Shown here: positions 53,283-62,210 of the stretch, in pieces
Position numbering within the stretch: position 1 is the stretch's first letter
Layout of the letters: the number at the start of each line of letters is the position of its first letter
Assembly (NCBI RefSeq): GCF_000969885.1
Contig: NZ_CP009501.1
Location: forward strand, 310,001-374,000
Length of the DNA: 64,000 nt
Direction of reading: 5' to 3'
DNA from: Methanosarcina thermophila TM-1
GTDB lineage: Archaea; Halobacteriota; Methanosarcinia; Methanosarcinales; Methanosarcinaceae
The notes under the pieces: generated by a model
Seen by the model: only the letters and a program-made list of their open reading frames with translations
What the model was told of the DNA's origin: nothing
Database searches by the model: none
Made by a program: the position numbers and the translations under genes

Positions 53283-53456
53283 ATGAGTCGCCGATCTCCT
53301 CCAAAAAGGAGAGGTCAGAAACCAAAATTCGATCACGAAAAAATCGAAGAACTCCTCAGAGCAGGTGAGAAACCTGTTAAAATTATGCTTCTGGTTGGTT
53401 GTTCGTATGGGGTTTTACGATATGTACGAAAGAAAATGGGGAGAAAGAAAGTATAA
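53283..53456 (+). CDS. Small HTH protein
   Basis: 57 residues, very basic: SRRSPPKRRGQKPKFDHEKI, then a resolvase/Hin-like HTH (IEELLRAGEKPVKIMLLVGC, SYGVLRYVRKKM). AGGGGTGG precedes the ATG at 53283. It looks like a single DNA-binding domain. Could be a regulator or a mobile-element relic. The frame is open upstream to 53244, but the ribosome site points to 53283. Confidence 0.6.
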   Translation: MSRRSPPKRRGQKPKFDHEKIEELLRAGEKPVKIMLLVGCSYGVLRYVRKKMGRKKV

Positions 53457-53617
53457 AGAAGCATAACTCTGAAGAGAAAATATATTTCTGAAAAGATATT
53501 TATTTGCATTGGGTTAAGGTAAGATCTATAAGAAATATGTTGCTTTTAATGTGTTTTCCTGTTAGCCAATTATTACGTTTATTGAATTAATTATTGAGTT
53601 GTTGAGGGGTGAAAAAT

Positions 53618-53917
53618 ATGGCTAAAAGAATAGTTGCAATCGCTCTTACCTCCTTACTCATAGTAGGACATATGTTCAGGCGGTGGAAACATATGCAAAA
53701 ATCTCCTGTCTGGAGAGGATTTCTAAGCGAATCTATGTGGATAGATGACTATAGAAACCTATCGCTTTTCAAGAAACTGATTTTCTGGGTGAATTATCCG
53801 TTCTCTTATGCTAAGTATTTATGGGTTGTTGTATGGGATCGTATTGATAGACTGTCCTTTAGAGATTCAAAAGCAAGGTATGCTAAAATAGGGATGGAAT
53901 ACCAGAGAGCTTATTAA
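53618..53917 (+). CDS. Small membrane-anchored protein
   Basis: 99 residues: an N-terminal hydrophobic segment (IVAIALTSLLIVGHMF), then a basic/aromatic region (RRWKHMQKSPVWRGF) and a weaker second hydrophobic stretch (LIFWVNYPFSYAKYLWVVVW). AGGGGTGAAAAAT precedes the ATG at 53618 in good register. No family recognised. Confidence 0.6.
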   Translation: MAKRIVAIALTSLLIVGHMFRRWKHMQKSPVWRGFLSESMWIDDYRNLSLFKKLIFWVNYPFSYAKYLWVVVWDRIDRLSFRDSKARYAKIGMEYQRAY

Positions 53918-54012
53918 ATGCAATGACCACGGAAAAGTTAAGTTTTGTTTAATCGCCTGACAACTTGCCAGTATCTCTTTTAACTATTTCAATATCTCTT
54001 TTAATATTTCTT

Positions 54013-55311
54013 TTATACTGACACATCGATTATTTTTTGTTTCTTCTCCATTTTCTCAAAGAAGATATAATAAAGGACAGTAGCCGCTACATATAGGATG
54101 CATGTCAGGAGGAAGGGAAGGGTATAGAGACCATGAGCCATCATCAGGCCGCCTGCATAGGTACTTAATCCTACAAAGGTGTAGCAGCTCATCCAGATCA
54201 GGCTGTTCACAGTTGCCCTTTGATCTTCACTGACTATCTCCATATTGAAACTGCTCAATACTGGATTTGACATATTCATTATAGCTGACCTCATAACAAA
54301 TCCAAAAGCAGCTATTGCAAGTATGGATGTGGATATAAAGAGCAGGAGAAAAGGTATTGAGGCAAGCTGAACCAGGGCTACAACTTTTACCTTCCCGAGA
54401 CCTTCTGTAAGTATGGGAACAAACAGTAAGGTAAACATCATCACCAGCTGAGAAAGAGAAAAGATTGCGCCTATTTGCTCCGGGCTGGCTCCTAATACAA
54501 TATCAAAATATACATTAAAATAGGGAAGGGCAAGTCCCCATCCCATGCCTATTAACCCGTTTACAAGAATCAATTTTCGAATTGTCACTGACCTTAAAGT
54601 GGAAAAAAGGGTGGAAAATGCGGCTGATCTTTCCACCAGGTTGTTTCTCTTACTATCAATGAATATTAAAGGTAACAGGGAAATTAATACAGCGGCAAGT
54701 GACGCATATAATGAAAGCTGGTAAGCAGCCGGTCCTGTAGGGTTAATGTCGAGGAAACTGGTGAATATTTGCGGCAAATTGCCTCCTGCAAAGTTTCCTA
54801 TCATGACCCCTACAGTGTATAGCAAGTAGTACATCGAAAACAGGTGCATTCTCTCATAGCTCGTAGAGTTCTCAACCATGAATGTGGGCGCTGTAACAAT
54901 CTTGAGCGATGAGGATACACCGTAGACAATGCTGAAAAAAGCTAGCAGGAATTTTGAGGTGGTAGTGTACAGGATTGAAAAGGATAATAGGAGAAGCGAG
55001 CAGGACAATAACAAGGTATTCTTTCTACCTGCCCTATCGCAGAACATGGCTGCAGGTATTGCGGACAGTCCGGTAGATATGGAAACAAGTGAGAGCATAA
55101 AACCGAGAAAATCCTCTCTGTATCCAAGCCTTAAGATGTATAGATTGAAAATCACTTCGTAGATTCCCAGACTCAAAGAGATGAGAAATACGTATACTAA
55201 AAACAAGCATGCATTTCTACTGAAGCCGTTTAGCTTTGCCCTGTACCCGGCAACCGCACTTATGGCTGTATTTAGAACAAGCTTACTGTTAAATGATGGG
55301 TATTTTCTCAT
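54013..55311 (-). CDS. MFS transporter, last gene of the ABC-methyltransferase operon
   Basis: 432 residues, twelve hydrophobic spans, MFS type. The cytoplasmic loop 2-3 motif is DRAGRKNTLLLS near residue 89, with ASPEQIGAIFSLSQ in the second half. It lies 35 bases after the second permease gene, so it is probably the last gene of the transport operon. In bacterial metallophore loci the MFS partner exports the chelator before the ABC importer retrieves the metal complex; that role is a hypothesis here. The start ATG at 55311 has a weak ribosome site. Confidence 0.88.
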   Translation of the reverse strand: MRKYPSFNSKLVLNTAISAVAGYRAKLNGFSRNACLFLVYVFLISLSLGIYEVIFNLYILRLGYREDFLGFMLSLVSISTGLSAIPAAMFCDRAGRKNTLLLSCSLLLLSFSILYTTTSKFLLAFFSIVYGVSSSLKIVTAPTFMVENSTSYERMHLFSMYYLLYTVGVMIGNFAGGNLPQIFTSFLDINPTGPAAYQLSLYASLAAVLISLLPLIFIDSKRNNLVERSAAFSTLFSTLRSVTIRKLILVNGLIGMGWGLALPYFNVYFDIVLGASPEQIGAIFSLSQLVMMFTLLFVPILTEGLGKVKVVALVQLASIPFLLLFISTSILAIAAFGFVMRSAIMNMSNPVLSSFNMEIVSEDQRATVNSLIWMSCYTFVGLSTYAGGLMMAHGLYTLPFLLTCILYVAATVLYYIFFEKMEKKQKIIDVSV

Positions 55312-55346
55312 GGTAACTACTCTGAAGAAATATAGAACATAGGGTC

Positions 55347-56180
55347 TTAGTCAATGTCCTTCTTTTCTCTTGGGTCAAGCAGGTCCCTTAATTCATCTCC
55401 TAGGTAATTAAATGCCATAACCGTAAGCATGATGGCAATCCCCGGGAAAATCATGATGTAGGGGACGGATCGAATGTATGTTTTTCCTTCACTTAGCATG
55501 GAACCCCATTCCGGAGTAGGCGGCTGCACACCAAAACCCAGGAAGCTGAGCCCTGCTGCAGACAGTATCACATATCCCATTCCTATAGTTGCCATTACTA
55601 TGAGGGGAGATATGATATTTGGAATTACATGGCGCAGGATCACATGCATATCTCCTGCCCCAAGCCCTTTAGCAGCCTTGATGTAATCCTGTTCTTTTAC
55701 TGTCAGGACAGAACCCCTGGCAAGACGGGCATAGCCAGCCCAATCCACTGTTATTAGGGCTATGACCAGATTCATGAATCCTGCACCGAAAAGCCCGGCT
55801 ATACCAAGTGCCAGCAGCAGGCTAGGAAAAGCCAGGAAAGCGTCAACAACCCGCATAACTATCTCATCTAGCCACCCCCCATAATATCCAGACAGAGTAC
55901 CAATGGCAAGACCTAAAACAAAGGAGGAACTCACTACCAGAAGTCCTACTAATAACGATACTCTTGCGCCAAAAATTATGCGGCTTAGTATGCAACGGCC
56001 AAGATGATCGGTTCCAAACGGGTACTCTCTGCACGGCTCTTTAAGTCGGAGTTCAAGATTTGCTTTTTCAGGGTCGTGGGGAGCTATATATCCTGCAAAA
56101 AGTGCTGCAAGTATGAAAAAAATGAGGATCCCTGCACTGAGAAACAGTCCCAGATTGTTGTTTTTAAGTCTTGCTTTCAT
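55347..56180 (-). CDS. ABC importer permease, DppC/NikC/OppC type
   Basis: 277 residues, six spans. The BPD-transport permease EAA loop is GLGAGDMHVILRHVIPNIIS near residue 185. The N-terminal block (NNNLGLFLSAGILIFFILAA and YPFGTDHLGRCILSRIIFGA) is typical of DppC/NikC. I choose the ATG at 56180 (MKARLKNNN), which overlaps the end of the upstream permease gene by 17 bases; the frame is open 20 codons further without a ribosome site. It partners the permease at 56164-57108. Confidence 0.93.
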   Translation of the reverse strand: MKARLKNNNLGLFLSAGILIFFILAALFAGYIAPHDPEKANLELRLKEPCREYPFGTDHLGRCILSRIIFGARVSLLVGLLVVSSSFVLGLAIGTLSGYYGGWLDEIVMRVVDAFLAFPSLLLALGIAGLFGAGFMNLVIALITVDWAGYARLARGSVLTVKEQDYIKAAKGLGAGDMHVILRHVIPNIISPLIVMATIGMGYVILSAAGLSFLGFGVQPPTPEWGSMLSEGKTYIRSVPYIMIFPGIAIMLTVMAFNYLGDELRDLLDPREKKDID

Positions 56181-57108
56181 ATCTGATCTTTGGGTTAAGG
56201 TAAGCATAGGATATATCCACTGCAAAATTAACCAGGACAAATATCACAGCAATGAAAAGCACACAGCCCTGTATCATGGGGTAATCCTTGCTGAGTATGG
56301 ATGAAACGATGAGGTTGCCTATCCCTGGCCAGGAAAATATTGTCTCAACTATGACAGAGCCGTTCAGAAGATACCCGAAATTCAGCCCTGCAACCGTTAC
56401 AACAGGGATGAGTGAGTTCTTTAAAGCATGCTTAAGAATTATTATATGTTCAGGAACTCCTTTGGCTCTGGCTGCCCGGATGTAATCTTGCTGCATCACG
56501 TCCAGCATACTTGCTCTCATCAGTCTCATGGTTACAGCTGCATAACTCGTTCCAAGGGTGATGGCAGGCAAAAAAATGTAAGTCAGGCTTCCATCTCCAT
56601 ATCCTGATGAAGGCAAAATCTCCAGGATAAGCGCGAAGACTATGATCAGGATATAAGCTTGCCAGAAGCTGGGCATTGAGACTCCTGTAAGGGCAAATAA
56701 CCTGCAGGCAGCATCCACAGCTGTTCCTTTTCTCAGGGCTGAGAGAATGCCTAAGGGGATTGCAATGATAAGGGAGACCAGCATACTGATTACAGCAAGT
56801 TTCAGGGTGACTTTAAAGCATCTGAGAATTGCCTCCGAGACATTCTCACCTGTCATGTACGATTCTCCAAGGTCTCCACGGAGGACTTTCTCCATCCAGT
56901 TAATGTACTGGATATGTACAGGGTTATCAAGCCCTGTTTTAGCCCTGAATTCTTCTACGGCTCTCTGATCGACACCTCCCATGGGATTCATAAGTGCATT
57001 CTCTGCCGTATCTCCAGGTGAGATATAGGTTATAGAAAAACTGATAACAGAGACCAAGAAAAGGACAGGGAGAAGAAGTAAAAACCTTCGAGTTATGAAC
57101 TCTATCAC
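56164..57108 (-). CDS. ABC importer permease, DppB/NikB/OppB type
   Basis: 314 residues. DppB-type N-terminus (LLLLPVLFLVSVISFSITYI, SPGDTA), and the EAA loop RAKGVPEHIIILKHALKNSL near residues 205-224. Start is GTG at 57108. It is in the middle of the operon, 44 bases after the methyltransferase gene and overlapping the next permease gene. Together the pair forms the membrane channel for an oligopeptide, nickel or metallophore importer. Confidence 0.93.
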   Translation of the reverse strand: MIEFITRRFLLLLPVLFLVSVISFSITYISPGDTAENALMNPMGGVDQRAVEEFRAKTGLDNPVHIQYINWMEKVLRGDLGESYMTGENVSEAILRCFKVTLKLAVISMLVSLIIAIPLGILSALRKGTAVDAACRLFALTGVSMPSFWQAYILIIVFALILEILPSSGYGDGSLTYIFLPAITLGTSYAAVTMRLMRASMLDVMQQDYIRAARAKGVPEHIIILKHALKNSLIPVVTVAGLNFGYLLNGSVIVETIFSWPGIGNLIVSSILSKDYPMIQGCVLFIAVIFVLVNFAVDISYAYLNPKIRYESKT

Positions 57109-57152
57109 AGGTCATTTCTCCTTTATATGTCCAAAATTTCTTTCCAGGTTGC

Positions 57153-57863
57153 TTATTTTTCTGCTTTGATGAAGTAAATCGGATCGGAGGAATCATGTTT
57201 ATCAAACAAACTGTCTTTCTCCTTTTCAAATTTACAAAAGTCCTCCATCCGTGTTATACTGACAGTTCCAAATCCGGAATCCTTAAAGATTTTAGATAAA
57301 TACTCAGGCTTTAAACTGAATAAAGGAAGATCTTTTTTAATGGGCTCATACTGCTTTCTGAAAATCTTCATGTAATTTTCTTCCTTCTTTCTTCCGGACA
57401 GGCTTTGCTGATTCCACTCTCCATCTATTGCAATTATTTTTCCGCCATCTTTCAGGACTCTCCTCCATTCCATCAATGCTTTTCTGGGATCTGGAAGAGT
57501 CCAGAGTAGATATTTATTAACAACTACGTCGAAATATGCATCAGGTAGCTGGAGGTTTTCCGCATCCCCCTGGAGGAAGTCTATCTTAAGTGATCTTTTT
57601 AATGCATTTCTTCTCGCCTTCTCCAGCATGTTATTTGATAGATCAACCGCTGTTACTTCATTTCCCATTTCAGCGAATAATAGCGCCAGAAAACCAGGGC
57701 CGGTTCCTACGTCAAGGACTTTCAAGCCTTTTTTTCCCTCTACAGCTTTTAAAAGCATAGCTTTCCAGGCATTGCGTCCTTCTTCAGAATTTTCGATAAC
57801 TCCGTTGTTATAACTCTCACTGCGGTAATCCCAGTAGCTCTGGATAATTTTTTTAGTGTCCAT
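57153..57863 (-). CDS. SAM-dependent class I methyltransferase (copy 1)
   Basis: 236 residues. Begins MDTKKIIQSYWDYRSESYNN. Motif I LKVLDVGTGPGFLALLFAEM near residues 48-67, the acidic end of strand 2 in TAVDLSNNMLEKARRNAL, and post-motif LQGDAENLQLPDAYFDVVV mark a class I, UbiE-like methyltransferase. It starts one base after the stop of the binding-protein gene and precedes the permeases, so it is embedded in the transport operon. A close paralogue (62211-62957) diverges from the operon. Substrate unknown; methylation of the transported chelator, of a corrinoid or of a nickel cofactor precursor are possibilities. Confidence 0.9.
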   Translation of the reverse strand: MDTKKIIQSYWDYRSESYNNGVIENSEEGRNAWKAMLLKAVEGKKGLKVLDVGTGPGFLALLFAEMGNEVTAVDLSNNMLEKARRNALKRSLKIDFLQGDAENLQLPDAYFDVVVNKYLLWTLPDPRKALMEWRRVLKDGGKIIAIDGEWNQQSLSGRKKEENYMKIFRKQYEPIKKDLPLFSLKPEYLSKIFKDSGFGTVSITRMEDFCKFEKEKDSLFDKHDSSDPIYFIKAEK

Positions 57864-57864
57864 A

Positions 57865-59466
57865 TTATTCCTCCAGGTAAATGTCTTTGGTCAGGAATGA
57901 CACTTCATTTGGAAATTGTTTAAATCCGCCAACCTTTGCATTTGCTCCGACTATAGAATTCTGGTAGAACACGAAAAGTTCAGGACAGTCTTCCATTACC
58001 TGCATTTGCACACTGTCATAGTATTCCTTTCTTTGTGCCGGGTCCATGGTCTGCCTTCCCGCTTCAATCCATTCATCTACCTGGGGATTTGAGTAGCCAG
58101 TTCTCTGTGCCTCGCTCCCAGTAGACTCAAAATGTTTAGAAAGGATGTAGTCAGGATCTCCAGTAGGAGCTACTCCCCAGGCATAGAGAGAAAGGTCATA
58201 GTTTCCGTTATCCATGTCGGTTTCAATTGCACCACTTTGCAGGATACTGACACTGGTTTTTAGCCCAATTGATTCAAACTGAGATTCGATTACCTCTGCT
58301 GCAGGCTTAAGCTGTGGGCGGGTAGTATAAGTCTTTATATTTAATTCAAAGGGCTCTCCATTATATTCCAGCCAGCCGTCTGCATCAACATCACTAAAAC
58401 CTGCTTCTGTCAATAATTTTTTAGCTTTCTGCTCATCACGGGAAAGAGCATCTATCTTATCATTAATCGACCATTCCATTACAGATGGGAATATACTCTT
58501 TGCAGGGGTTCCCCCTACACCTTCAAGTGCAGAATCCACAATTTGCTGGCGATCAAGGGCACAATTCAGAGCCTGTCTTACTTTTACGTCATCAAATGGT
58601 GCCTTTTTCGTGTTGATATACAGGAAATATGTTCTTAGCGTTTCTTTGTCGTATACAGTAAAATCAATATTATTGCTCAGCCTCTCCACTTCGGATTGGG
58701 GAATATCGCTAGCGATGTCAACTTCATTATTTTCCAGCTTGAAGATTCTGGACATTTCATCAGGTACGTAATATATGATTGCCCCATGGAGCCTGGGAAT
58801 ACCGTTCCAGTAATCTTCGTTCCTTTCCACAACAAGGCTTACATCCCTGCTGAAGCTTTTAAATTTAAAAGGACCTGTCCCAACTGGATTGGTACTGAGA
58901 TCTTTCGCACTAGGACTGACTATTGATGTAACAGGGTCTGTGAGGCTTGCTATGGTAGGAGCGTATGGATATTTTGTTTTTATTGTGACGACATTCTCAG
59001 AATCTTTGGTTATGTACTCAATAAAGTCATATTCCCCTTTTCTTGAATTATTAGAGTCCAGCACCCTGTTAAGAGAATATATTACCGCATCTGCATCCAA
59101 TGGGGTGCCGTCATGGAACTTTACTCCCTCCCTAATATGGATCTTCCATTCAGTATCTGAGATCTGTTCATATTTCTCAGCAAGTTCGGGTTGAAGGTCC
59201 ATATTTTCATCATAACTGAAGAGGGTTTCATATATCCCGGCTTCTCGCATAGACCAGCCAGTCCATTTTATCGCCGGGTCAAGAGTATCAGTAGGGATAG
59301 AAGCATCGGCATATCTCAATATTCCTCCCTGGCTCGATATATTGGTCTGGTTTGCAGATGCCGTTTTTTCTCCACTACTCTGGTCGATACACAACGATCC
59401 CAGGACTGTAGCCATGACTACCAGCATGACGGGAACTGTAATCCTATATTTTTTATTGATGTACAT
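57865..59466 (-). CDS. Extracellular solute-binding lipoprotein (SBP_bac_5 family)
   Basis: 533 residues. An N-terminal signal (VPVMLVVMATVLGSLC) ends with lipobox Cys26. Family 5 binding-protein blocks follow: YETLFSYDENMDLQPELAEK, REGVKFHDGTPLDADAVIYS, NPVGTGPFKFKSF, VRQALNCALDRQQIVDSALE and DYILSKHFES. The ligand could be a peptide, nickel or a metallophore complex. Located between the ATPase genes and the methyltransferase gene, it is the capture protein of the importer. Confidence 0.95.
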   Translation of the reverse strand: MYINKKYRITVPVMLVVMATVLGSLCIDQSSGEKTASANQTNISSQGGILRYADASIPTDTLDPAIKWTGWSMREAGIYETLFSYDENMDLQPELAEKYEQISDTEWKIHIREGVKFHDGTPLDADAVIYSLNRVLDSNNSRKGEYDFIEYITKDSENVVTIKTKYPYAPTIASLTDPVTSIVSPSAKDLSTNPVGTGPFKFKSFSRDVSLVVERNEDYWNGIPRLHGAIIYYVPDEMSRIFKLENNEVDIASDIPQSEVERLSNNIDFTVYDKETLRTYFLYINTKKAPFDDVKVRQALNCALDRQQIVDSALEGVGGTPAKSIFPSVMEWSINDKIDALSRDEQKAKKLLTEAGFSDVDADGWLEYNGEPFELNIKTYTTRPQLKPAAEVIESQFESIGLKTSVSILQSGAIETDMDNGNYDLSLYAWGVAPTGDPDYILSKHFESTGSEAQRTGYSNPQVDEWIEAGRQTMDPAQRKEYYDSVQMQVMEDCPELFVFYQNSIVGANAKVGGFKQFPNEVSFLTKDIYLEE

Positions 59467-59520
59467 AGAACCCTATCCATATTACATTCATTCTTTCATT
59501 TCTAAGATCCAGCAACGAGG

Positions 59521-60504
59521 TCAGGCAACAAGCTGATCACTGGTAACACCCGTTTTACCTGCGTACCTGTCCTGATAAGGCTGCTGAGTACTTTTTTCAA
59601 GTACATGATGACATGCAACAAGTTGATTTTTCAGCTCTTTCAATTCTGGAGTTTTTGTGAGGCAGATTTCTGACCTGAGGAGACATTCCTGATAATACGG
59701 ACAGGTAGTTCTCAAAGTCTTTTTGATTTCACTGACATTAACCTCAGAATCAGCTTCCTCTGCCAGCAACAATTGTGTGTAAGGGTGTAGAGGGGAGTGA
59801 AAGATGTCTTCTATTTTTCCAGTTTCCACAATCTTTCCCCTATACATCACAGCTACCCTGTCGCACATATGTTTGATCAACTCAAGATCGTGCGAGATGA
59901 ACAGCATAGTAAGGGCATACTTTTCTTTCAGGTGTCTTAGCAGGTTCAATATCTGTGCCTGTACCGAGATATCCAGGGAGGCGGTTGGCTCATCAGCAAC
60001 AATAAAAACAGGTTTAAGAGCAAGCGCTCTTGCGATAACTGCTCTCTGGTTCTGGCCTCCACTGAGCTGGTAGGGAAAGCGGTTGACATGTTCGGGACTC
60101 AGCCCAACCTGCCTGATAAGCTCTAAGACCCTGCTTTTAACCGCCTCCCGATTGTTACCCTTAAGTTTTAGTGGTTCAGCTATGCTCTGCCCAATTGTCA
60201 TTTTGGGATCAAGGGAAGAGTCAGGGTCCTGAAATATCATCTGCATGCAGGGACGGATGTTATTCAACGCCTTATTATCAAGCGCGGTCAATTCTATTCC
60301 ATTAAAAATAATCTTTCCTGCTGTTGGTTCTATAAGCCTGAGGATACACTGTCCCAGAGTAGATTTCCCACTCCCGCTTTCCCCTACAATGCCAAGAGTC
60401 TCCCCTTTTTCTATGTGAAAGGATACATCATCCACTGCTTTGATTCTGGTTCTGGGAAGGAAGCCGGAAGTAAATATTTTTTTAAGGCCTTTTACCTCAA
60501 GCAT
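59521..60504 (-). CDS. ABC importer ATPase, DppF/OppF type
   Basis: 327 residues. Walker A GESGSGKSTLG near residue 40, Q-loop MIFQDPDSSLDP, signature LSGGQNQRAVIARAL, Walker B VFIVADEPTASLD and the C-terminal oligopeptide-type extension with Cys pairs (CPYYQECLLRSEIC). An MLEVKGLKKIF start overlaps the upstream ATPase gene by eight bases. With the DppD-type gene it forms the heterodimeric motor of the importer. Confidence 0.93.
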   Translation of the reverse strand: MLEVKGLKKIFTSGFLPRTRIKAVDDVSFHIEKGETLGIVGESGSGKSTLGQCILRLIEPTAGKIIFNGIELTALDNKALNNIRPCMQMIFQDPDSSLDPKMTIGQSIAEPLKLKGNNREAVKSRVLELIRQVGLSPEHVNRFPYQLSGGQNQRAVIARALALKPVFIVADEPTASLDISVQAQILNLLRHLKEKYALTMLFISHDLELIKHMCDRVAVMYRGKIVETGKIEDIFHSPLHPYTQLLLAEEADSEVNVSEIKKTLRTTCPYYQECLLRSEICLTKTPELKELKNQLVACHHVLEKSTQQPYQDRYAGKTGVTSDQLVA

Positions 60505-61429
60505 AGAGAAAACACCTCACAGTCCTGCCATTTTTTTCGAGCATGAGAGGGTGTTCGGTTTTACACCTATCACTGCAATAACTGCAACGAGGATGGAATC
60601 TGCATCCCTTGGGAGGATCGATTAAAGAAGGGCTGCTGCCTTTTATTGGTTTAAGCCCCCTTGCAGGGAGAGAGTTAAAAAAGCCCCTTGTGTAGGGATG
60701 CAGCGGGTTTTTAAATATTAATGCTGCAGGTGCAATCTCCACTAATTCTCCTGCATACATCACAGCAACCCTATTGCATACTTTCTCTGCAACCTCCAGG
60801 TCATGGGTGATGATTAACATCGTATTTTTTTCAGAAATGTCTCTTAAAAGTCTCACTATTTTCCTTTTTACAGTTATATCCAGACCCTTTGTTGGTTCAT
60901 CGGCAATGATAAATCGAGGTTCACTGGCAATACCCATGGCTATTACTGCCCGCTCTTTCATCCCTCCGCTAAACTGGTGAGGGTAATTTTTTGCTCTTTT
61001 CCGAGGTTCTTTGATCTTTACGAGCCCCAGAAGCTTCTCTGCCATCTCAATAGCCAGGCTGCCTTTTACTTTTTTATGCAACATTATAGGCTCAGCTATC
61101 TGAGAGCCGACTGTCAATCCTGGATTAAGAGAACTTCCAGGGTTCTGGAGTATCACGCCAATTTCCTTGCCCCTGAGTTTTCTCATGGCGTCTTCTTCAA
61201 TCGAATACAGGTTTTTTCCACAGTAGAGAATCTCCCCTTTGAGAATAACATCTTCCTGCAGTAACCTCATGACAGAAAGTCCAAGTACGCTTTTGCCACA
61301 GCCTGATTCCCCGATAAGTCCTAAAACTTCATTCATTTTTATGGAAAGGTCTACCCCATTTACTGCCCTGACCAGACCGTCGTCAGTGGGAAAATCCACG
61401 TATAAACTGGAAATTGTGAGTAAATTCAA
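60497..61429 (-). CDS. ABC importer ATPase, DppD/OppD type; first gene of the operon
   Basis: 310 residues. Walker A GESGCGKSVLG near residue 38, signature FSGGMKERAVIAMGI, Walker B FIIADEPTKGLD, H-loop IITHDLEVAEK, and the C-terminal oligo_HPY-like CRFHPRCSYCSDRC block whose Cys can bind an iron-sulfur cluster in some members. It heads the minus-strand operon of seven genes (to 54013) and faces the divergent second methyltransferase gene. Confidence 0.93.
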   Translation of the reverse strand: MNLLTISSLYVDFPTDDGLVRAVNGVDLSIKMNEVLGLIGESGCGKSVLGLSVMRLLQEDVILKGEILYCGKNLYSIEEDAMRKLRGKEIGVILQNPGSSLNPGLTVGSQIAEPIMLHKKVKGSLAIEMAEKLLGLVKIKEPRKRAKNYPHQFSGGMKERAVIAMGIASEPRFIIADEPTKGLDITVKRKIVRLLRDISEKNTMLIITHDLEVAEKVCNRVAVMYAGELVEIAPAALIFKNPLHPYTRGFFNSLPARGLKPIKGSSPSLIDPPKGCRFHPRCSYCSDRCKTEHPLMLEKNGRTVRCFLYA

Positions 61430-62210
61430 TAAAAATCACTCTCTTATTAATTTGGATATAAAGCAACGCTCCTGCATTTGCTGGAGTAGTTTTTTATAAC
61501 AGATACTTCCAATGTTTTTCATTTTTAAAACACTATATCATATGAATAATGAATTTAATAAAACTAAATATTAATAATTTCTAAATTTTTATGCTAGGAA
61601 TAAACATAAAACATGATCATTATAAAACTTTCGAATTTATCCTGTATGTAAAAGTAATAATATTGGTTCATTTTTATTGCAAAAATATGAGGATAAAAGT
61701 AACAATAATGTTTCTTTTAAGATATACCTTTTAGATGCATTTTTTAAGATACGGCTTTTAAGACATACCTTAAATTTTGATTTAAGGTTATTATTGATCA
61801 AAACTGCTGCTAAATAATTCTGAGAATAGTTTAATTCTGCTTTACAGGAGTTTAATAAATTTAATGTTGATTTTCAGGTATTTGGTTAGAGATTTACTGT
61901 CTCTTTTCTCTCATTCCTATGACAGAAAAATCAATTGTTTCTCATTTCTGTTTTCTCATTGTTTCCTGTAAACTTACATTTTTAAGCGGATTTTTCTTTT
62001 TTCTATCTTACTCATTCTTATGGATTTTATTATATCAAATCTTACGGATTTTATTATATCGATTCAAACTAATGTTAAAAAAAGTTAATATTTTATATGC
62101 TTATAAGATATAGTGTTACGTTTAATGAGATATTTATTCACACACTTGGTCATTTTAATTAATTTGCCCTTAGGCAAATGATTTTCTTAACTCATCTTAT
62201 GGGTGAACAT
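61430..62210. promoter_or_regulatory. Divergent regulatory region of the ABC-methyltransferase locus
   Basis: 781 bases of AT-rich DNA between the operon start and the divergent methyltransferase. It contains a 24-base tandem duplication (62016-62039, 62040-62063) with core GGATTTTATTATATC, and TTTTAAGATA followed by TTTTAAG-type phrases near 61718-61770. TATA-like runs lie near 62088-62105 upstream of the plus-strand gene. No NikR, Fur-like or other known operator is recognised. Confidence 0.45.
62016..62063. repeat. 24-base tandem duplication upstream of the second methyltransferase
   Basis: TCTTATGGATTTTATTATAT followed by CAAA, then TCTTACGGATTTTATTATAT followed by CGAT, lie head to tail about 150 bases upstream of the ATG at 62211. 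Two adjacent copies of a site like this suggest a cooperative operator, but the AT content makes chance duplication plausible. Confidence 0.6.
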